This document shows positions 57,722-64,000 of a DNA stretch of 64,000 nucleotides, in pieces. How positions within the stretch are numbered: position 1 is the first letter of the stretch; the number at the start of each line of letters is the position of its first letter. The stretch is from Lachnospiraceae bacterium. GTDB taxonomy: Bacteria > Bacillota > Clostridia > Lachnospirales > Lachnospiraceae. The stretch lies in NCBI GenBank assembly GCA_024690885.1, contig JAILOI010000037.1, positions 1 to 64,000 of the forward strand, in the 5' to 3' direction. Position numbers and translations under genes: made by a program. The notes beneath the pieces were generated by a model. That model saw only the letters and a program-made list of their open reading frames with translations, ran no database searches and was not told where the DNA came from.

Positions 57722-58810
57722 ATGATTGAGCACAAGGACCACTTTCACGGAAGTGACCTCGAAAAAATAGAAGCCATCTATGGCATTCCCAAGGAGGAAA
57801 TTCTCTCCTTTTCTGCTAACGTCAATCCCCTTGGAATTTCCACCAAACTTCGGCAGGAATTATCCAATCACATTGATGTCATTACCAGTTACCCGGACCG
57901 GGAATATACCGCTCTGCGTACGGCAATCGCCAATTATTGCGGCACCAAGCCGGAACATATTCTGGTTGGCAACGGTTCTACTGAGCTGATTGCACTTTTT
58001 ATCCAGATTACCCATCCAAAGAAGGCCCTGATTCTCGGCCCTACCTATTCGGAATACGAGCGGGAAATCTCGCTCGAGGGCGGTCGTACCACCTATTTCC
58101 CACTACGGGAGCAGCAGGAATTCACCCTTCAATTAGAAGACTTCAAAAGCAAGCTCACCGACGACTTGGATTTGGTGGTATTGTGTAACCCCAACAATCC
58201 AACCTCCACTTGCATCAGCAAGCAGGATATGCGAGATATCTTAGATGTTTGCAAGGAGCATTCCATCTATGTAATGGTGGATGAAACCTATGTGGAATTT
58301 GTGGATGACATTGCAGCCATCACGGCCATTCCACTTACCGCTTATTACAACAATATCATCATCCTGCGCGGAACCTCGAAGTTCTTTGCCGCCCCGGGGC
58401 TACGTCTTGGCTATGCCATCACCGGCAATACCGATTTGTTACATCAAATCAGCCAGTACAAGAACCCTTGGATGATCAATTCCCTGGCTGAGAAAGCGGG
58501 CGAGATTATGTTCTCCGATATCGATTATATCCAACAGGCCCGCGCCTTAATTATGACGGAGCGGAAGCGCTTGTATGAGAAGTACAATGCAACCACCCGC
58601 TTCCATGCTTATGCGCCCACTGCCAACTTCATGCTTCTGAAGATTTTGGATGAACAGGAAACCGCAGAATCCTTGTTTGATCGGGCTATTCGCGAAGGCA
58701 TGATGATTCGCGATTGTTCCACCTTCCCATTCTTAAGCGATCGATTCATTCGCATCTGCTTTATGTCACCGGAAGATAACGATCGCCTCTACGACTGTTT
58801 AACCCGCTAA
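57722..58810 (+). CDS. HisC/CobD-like PLP-dependent aminotransferase or decarboxylase
   Basis: Fold-type I motifs: FSANVNPLG, CNPNNPTSTCI, VDETYVEFVDD, LRGTSKFFAAPGLRLGYA. SD GGAGG. Confidence 0.88.
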   Translation: MIEHKDHFHGSDLEKIEAIYGIPKEEILSFSANVNPLGISTKLRQELSNHIDVITSYPDREYTALRTAIANYCGTKPEHILVGNGSTELIALFIQITHPKKALILGPTYSEYEREISLEGGRTTYFPLREQQEFTLQLEDFKSKLTDDLDLVVLCNPNNPTSTCISKQDMRDILDVCKEHSIYVMVDETYVEFVDDIAAITAIPLTAYYNNIIILRGTSKFFAAPGLRLGYAITGNTDLLHQISQYKNPWMINSLAEKAGEIMFSDIDYIQQARALIMTERKRLYEKYNATTRFHAYAPTANFMLLKILDEQETAESLFDRAIREGMMIRDCSTFPFLSDRFIRICFMSPEDNDRLYDCLTR

Positions 58811-58814
58811 AGAA

Positions 58815-58842
58815 AAGCGTTGCACCATCCGGTGCAACGCTT
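58815..58842. terminator. Bidirectional terminator between convergent aminotransferase and MCP genes
   Basis: AAGCGTTGCACC-ATCC-GGTGCAACGCTT followed by TATTTTTAT. Confidence 0.88.
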
Positions 58843-58846
58843 ATTT

Positions 58847-61000
58847 TTATACTTGCTGTTCTTCTGTAACTTCTGTTGTCATCTCATCCTCTAACTTAAA
58901 GTTATTGACGATGTCATTCAAATTGGAGGATACACCTTGCTGGTTTTCGGCCATCATACTGATGTCGGTGACCATATCCGATACTTCCTCAATGGTTTCC
59001 GTTACAGAGGAGGATGCTTCTGCGGTCTCGGTTGCACTTTCTGCAATAGAGCCAACTGCGGAATTCACCTGTTCCATGGACTCCTTGATATAGGAAACCA
59101 TGTCCGCCGTCTGAGTTGTTAATTCACCGAAGGACTGGGCATCCGTTCCATACTGCTGTCCCACATGAATGAAGTTCTCATAATCCGGAGCTACCGTGTC
59201 TCGTACAAAGGATAACAATTCACCGGAGCTTCGATCGAGGGATGTAAACGCATCCTGGATCTTGTCGATGGTTTCCTGAATCTGGGTAACCGCCTCTGCC
59301 GTCTCGCTGGCAAGCTTATTAATCTCTGAAGCAACCACCGCAAATCCACGACCATGCTCACCGGCACGTGCCGCCTCAATAGATGCATTCAAGGATAACA
59401 GGTTGATCTGACCGGCAATATCCGAAATGGAGTCTGCCAGTGTGCCGATTTCACTGATGACCGTCGCCTGCTTACTTGCTTCCTCCAACTCCATACCACG
59501 CTGCTTGGCAATGGCAATTGCCTTGTCGCAAGATTCTCTGGACTGCCGCTTTATATCCTCGGCACGACGCTTAATCTCTTCTACCTGTTCCTTGGTATGT
59601 TCCGTATCTTCCGCAAGCTTCTGTACCGAAGAATTCACTTCATTTGCCGAAGCAGAGACCTCTTCGGTGGCTGCACCGGTATTGGTCATAGCATCGTTGA
59701 CCTTGATCATGGAATCCCGAATCATCTCAAACCGATTGCTCAAATCAGAAGCCACCAGATTCAACTTGGAGGAAGAATCCGACACTTCATCGGAACCATG
59801 AGAAATATTACGAATCACAGTGGAATTGGATTCATACATCTGGTTCAAGGACTCCGACATCTGTCCAATCTCATCCTTCCGATTCACTCGAATCTTATCG
59901 ATGGTAAAATTGCCATGCGCCAATTCTCCTGCAAACTGCTTCACCGCAATAATCGGCTTTGCAATACCGCCGGCTACAAACCAAATAATGATGACACAGA
60001 TAACCACGGAGAGCAAACAAATCGGAACGGTCACCTTGGTCATCGCCATGGCAGCATCCTTAATTTCAGAGGTGGTCATAGAAATCATCAATTTCCAATT
60101 CACCCCCGGAATGGTGGTATAGAAGCCATCATAGGCGCCATACTTCACTTCGCCCGATTCCTTGGAAATCACTTCGGAAGCCACCTTGTTAATACCATTG
60201 TCCGTATCATCCGCAATATTCACGGAATTTGTATATTTGGCAGCATCTGCGCAATAGATATAGGTTCCATCTGCCATGGTTAAAATTGCACGACCGGTAT
60301 CCCCAATCTGAATACTTCCAATCACCTGGGAGATGGTATCCAAACTGATATCCACTGTAATACAACCGAGGAATTTCCCATTCAAAATAATCGGCGCCGA
60401 GCAACTGGCCATAATGGAATTCGATGCGGAATCAAAGTAAGGGTCGGTAATGGTTGCTGCAACTTCTGACATTGCTGCCGCATTTTTATAATATGTTTGG
60501 CTGAAGTAGTCATATTCCGCATTGGAATATTGCCAGTCTTCTACAACGGAAGAACCATTCCGGTACCAATACGGGCCTACGTATTTTTGATTGGCATAGG
60601 CCTCATCCCCGGTATAAACATTGGGTTCAAACCAAATACCGGAACCGAGAATTAAATCATTGTTTAAAACGGTGGCGGAAAAAATATCCTTATAGGTTGC
60701 CATATCCGTCTCCGTATAGGTGTTGGCTACCATGAGCGAGAGATTCTCGCAGGTTAACCGAATTTCCTGCAGCGAACCGTCTACTGCATTCGCATTGGCA
60801 TCCAGGGTTGCCTCCATCTTATGTCCCACTTCTGCAGTAATCGCGTTGCTGGCCAGCTGACCACTGACAAACGCAACCACGTTGACGGCAATGATAACCA
60901 CCGGAAGTATCAGCACCAGCAGATGCCCCTTAATTCCCATACCCTTCTTAGATGAGTTTGCACCACTTTGTTTTCGACTTGCTTTCTTTGCTTTCGCCAT
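58847..61000 (-). CDS. Methyl-accepting chemotaxis protein with Cache-type sensor
   Basis: Cache-like ectodomain, HAMP, signalling hairpin [31 protein letters not shown]. Confidence 0.96.
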   Translation of the reverse strand: MAKAKKASRKQSGANSSKKGMGIKGHLLVLILPVVIIAVNVVAFVSGQLASNAITAEVGHKMEATLDANANAVDGSLQEIRLTCENLSLMVANTYTETDMATYKDIFSATVLNNDLILGSGIWFEPNVYTGDEAYANQKYVGPYWYRNGSSVVEDWQYSNAEYDYFSQTYYKNAAAMSEVAATITDPYFDSASNSIMASCSAPIILNGKFLGCITVDISLDTISQVIGSIQIGDTGRAILTMADGTYIYCADAAKYTNSVNIADDTDNGINKVASEVISKESGEVKYGAYDGFYTTIPGVNWKLMISMTTSEIKDAAMAMTKVTVPICLLSVVICVIIIWFVAGGIAKPIIAVKQFAGELAHGNFTIDKIRVNRKDEIGQMSESLNQMYESNSTVIRNISHGSDEVSDSSSKLNLVASDLSNRFEMIRDSMIKVNDAMTNTGAATEEVSASANEVNSSVQKLAEDTEHTKEQVEEIKRRAEDIKRQSRESCDKAIAIAKQRGMELEEASKQATVISEIGTLADSISDIAGQINLLSLNASIEAARAGEHGRGFAVVASEINKLASETAEAVTQIQETIDKIQDAFTSLDRSSGELLSFVRDTVAPDYENFIHVGQQYGTDAQSFGELTTQTADMVSYIKESMEQVNSAVGSIAESATETAEASSSVTETIEEVSDMVTDISMMAENQQGVSSNLNDIVNNFKLEDEMTTEVTEEQQV

Positions 61001-61073
61001 AGTGTAAATCCCCTTCATATGTCGTATTTCTCTTCCCCATCAACTGGTTCTATTATACCTTTTTTGTGCGAAA

Positions 61074-61098
61074 ATATCGATATGGAAAGTATTATTTA
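61074..61098 (-). promoter_or_regulatory. Sigma-D/FliA-type promoter of the MCP gene
   Basis: Minus strand TAAA-N14-TCGATAT, one mismatch to CCGATAT. Confidence 0.65.
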
Positions 61099-61136
61099 CA
61101 ACAAATTTATATAAATTTTCTTGCTATGGCAAAAAA

Positions 61137-61168
61137 TTAAGCCCCATACCCAAAGGTATGAGGCTTAA
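61137..61168 (-). terminator. Terminator downstream of tpiA
   Basis: Minus strand TTAAGCCTCATACC...GGTATGGGGCTTAATTTTTT. Confidence 0.88.
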
Positions 61169-61184
61169 AAGTAGGAAACAAAAT

Positions 61185-61931
61185 TTATGCGTTAACGATC
61201 TTGCCGAAATCTGGCTTCAAGCTAGCGCCACCGATCAAACCACCATCGATGTTTGGCTTGGAAAGAAGCTCAGCAGCATTGCCGGCATTCATAGATCCGC
61301 CGTACTGAATACGTACTGCATCAGCAGTTGCCTGATCATATAACTTCGCAATCAACTCACGGATGAAAGCGCAAACTTCCTCTGCCTGATCAGCAGTTGC
61401 AGTCTCGCCGGTTCCGATTGCCCAGATTGGCTCATAAGCGATGACTAAGTTCTTCACCTGGTCAGCAGTTACACCGCTAAGATCCCAAGTAATCTGACGC
61501 TCAATCCACTCCTTGTAAGTACCTGCCTTACGAAGTGCAAGAGACTCACCGCAGCAAAGAATTGGAGTTAATCCGGCAGCAAATGCTTTCTTCACCTTCG
61601 CGTTGATTAAGATATCATTCTCGCCGAAGATGTCTCTTCTCTCGGAATGACCCATGATAACATACTTCACACCAGCATCAACCAGCATTGGAGCAGAAAT
61701 TTCACCGGTGAAAGCACCCTTGTCCTCGATGTAGAAGTTCTCAGCACCAATTGCAACGTTGGTACCCTTAACAGCTTCTACAACAGGAACGATGTCGATT
61801 GCAGGTACGCAATAAACAACATCAACTGCATCATTAACAACTAAATCCTTCAGCTCAGCAACCAACTTAACAGCCTCAGATGGAGTCATGTTCATCTTCC
61901 AGTTGCCGGCAATAATTCTTCTTCTAGACAT
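61185..61931 (-). CDS. tpiA: Triosephosphate isomerase
   Basis: [34 protein letters not shown]. Confidence 0.98.
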   Translation of the reverse strand: MSRRRIIAGNWKMNMTPSEAVKLVAELKDLVVNDAVDVVYCVPAIDIVPVVEAVKGTNVAIGAENFYIEDKGAFTGEISAPMLVDAGVKYVIMGHSERRDIFGENDILINAKVKKAFAAGLTPILCCGESLALRKAGTYKEWIERQITWDLSGVTADQVKNLVIAYEPIWAIGTGETATADQAEEVCAFIRELIAKLYDQATADAVRIQYGGSMNAGNAAELLSKPNIDGGLIGGASLKPDFGKIVNA

Positions 61932-61966
61932 ATTTAATTATATCCTCCAAAATTATCTAAATCTGT

Positions 61967-62072
61967 AATAAGCGTTAGATGGATGTTTATCTACAAGGCA
62001 GTGATTGCGACGATGTACTGGGTACATCGAGCAAACAAGAACGCAGTAGATAGCATGCAGATAATGCTTATT
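61967..62072 (-). other. Long imperfect hairpin between pgk and tpiA
   Basis: Nested arms: aataagcgtta/taatgcttatt, tatctac/gtagata, ttgc/gcaa, cgatgtac/gtacatcg. Confidence 0.75.
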
Positions 62073-63279
62073 TGTCGTTTGCTGCAGCAACGCCAGGTAA
62101 TTCCTTACCCTCTAAGAACTCAAGGGAAGCTCCACCACCGGTAGAGATATGGCTCATCTTGTCGCCATAGCCCATCTGGTTTACAGCAGCTGCAGAATCA
62201 CCACCACCGATAATGGTTGTAGCATCTGTATCAGCAAGAGCCTTAGCAACAGCTAAAGTACCTGCAGCAAGGGTTGGGTTCTCGAATACACCCATCGGTC
62301 CGTTCCAAACAACGGTCTTTGCGGTCTTAACAGCCTCAGCAAAAAGTTCAGCAGTCTTAGGTCCGATATCGCAGCCTTCACGGTCAGCAGGCATCTTGTC
62401 AGAATCAACAACAACGGTATCCACCGGTGCATCGATTGGGTTCGGGAATTCCTTGATGGTAACTGCATCAACCGGAAGAAGTAACTTCTTACCAAGCTTC
62501 TCAGCCTTAGCCATCATTTCCTTACAGTAATCCAACTTCTCGTTGTCAACAAGGGAAGTACCAATCTCAAGTCCCTGAGCCTTCAAGAAGGTGTAAGCCA
62601 TACCACCACCGATGATCAAGGTATCGCACTTCTCAAGAAGGTTGTTGATTACGTTCAATTTGTCAGCAACCTTAGCACCACCGAGGATTGCTACGAATGG
62701 ACGTACCGGATTCTCTACTGCATTTCCAAGGAAATCAATTTCCTTCTGCATTAAGTATCCAACAACAGCGGTGTCTACAAGACCAGCAACACCTACGTTG
62801 GAGCAGTGTGCTCTATGAGCAGTTCCGAATGCATCGTTAACGAATACATCGCAAAGAGAAGCAAGATCCTTAGAGAAAGCCTCTCCGTTCTTGGTCTCTT
62901 CTGCACGGAATCTGGTGTTCTCAAGCAATACAACATCTCCGTTGTTCATTGCTTCTACTGCTGCACGTGCGTTTGCACCTACAACTTCCGGATCAGCAGC
63001 AAACTTTACTTCCTGTCCAAGTAACTCAGATAATCTCTTAGCTACCGGTGCAAGTGTCTTGGTCTGCTTGTCCTCTTCGGTCTTTACCTTGCCAAGATGA
63101 GAGCAAAGGATAACCTTGCCGCCATCAGCGATCAACTTCTTAATGGTTGGAAGAGCTGCTACCAGACGGTTCTCGTCGGTAATCTTGCCATCCTTCAAAG
63201 GTACGTTGAAGTCGCATCTGCAAAGTACGCGCTTTCCGTTTACGTTGATGTCATCAACAGATTTCTTATTTAATCCCAT
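62068..63279 (-). CDS. pgk: Phosphoglycerate kinase
   Basis: [47 protein letters not shown]. Confidence 0.98.
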   Translation of the reverse strand: MGLNKKSVDDINVNGKRVLCRCDFNVPLKDGKITDENRLVAALPTIKKLIADGGKVILCSHLGKVKTEEDKQTKTLAPVAKRLSELLGQEVKFAADPEVVGANARAAVEAMNNGDVVLLENTRFRAEETKNGEAFSKDLASLCDVFVNDAFGTAHRAHCSNVGVAGLVDTAVVGYLMQKEIDFLGNAVENPVRPFVAILGGAKVADKLNVINNLLEKCDTLIIGGGMAYTFLKAQGLEIGTSLVDNEKLDYCKEMMAKAEKLGKKLLLPVDAVTIKEFPNPIDAPVDTVVVDSDKMPADREGCDIGPKTAELFAEAVKTAKTVVWNGPMGVFENPTLAAGTLAVAKALADTDATTIIGGGDSAAAVNQMGYGDKMSHISTGGGASLEFLEGKELPGVAAANDK

Positions 63280-63308
63280 GTTTCGTCCTCCATGTGTTTA
63301 ATAAAAAA

Positions 63309-63333
63309 GGGTCCGGTCCAAAAGACCGGACCC
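63309..63333 (-). terminator. Terminator/attenuator between gap and pgk
   Basis: Minus strand GGGTCCGGTC-TTTTG-GACCGGACCC-TTTTTTA. Confidence 0.9.
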
Positions 63334-63357
63334 AATTTGAGTCTAAGATTCGTTCGA

Positions 63358-64000
<643 letters not shown>

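Noticed and set aside
59597-60283. 228-aa plus-strand ORF
   Set aside because: Antisense to the MCP gene; His/Asn/Ile-rich with no domain.

Overview
The window looks like a Lachnospiraceae-type Firmicutes chromosome segment, judged by protein signatures and gene order rather than any database search. The minus strand carries a near-complete flagellar/chemotaxis supercluster, transcribed right to left from flgB (~37.67 kb) to a FliA-family sigma factor (~6.1 kb). It continues with only short gaps through FapA, DUF6115-like, MltG-like, GT2-GtrA and DUF2142-like genes to ~0.27 kb. A partial rpsB lies at the left edge. Upstream of the flagellar block are codY, topA, dprA and comM, followed by an RluA-type pseudouridine synthase, a DUF5662-like gene, a GH13 isoamylase-like protein with substituted catalytic motifs, DUF1292, a UvrD-type helicase and gltX. 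Next is a four-gene cluster of unknown function: a membrane coiled-coil protein, a TPR protein, an Hsp70/actin-fold-like protein and a 1179-aa Ig/TPR-like protein. The right end holds a PLP aminotransferase, an MCP behind a sigma-D-like promoter, and tpiA, pgk and partial gap. The strongest candidates for something undescribed are the four-gene ASKHA/TPR cluster with its face-to-face divergent promoter, the apparently inactive GH13 protein, the ~106-nt long-range hairpin between pgk and tpiA, and the glycosyltransferase/MltG-like tail of the flagellar operon. No CRISPR arrays, rRNA, tRNA or transposases were recognised.
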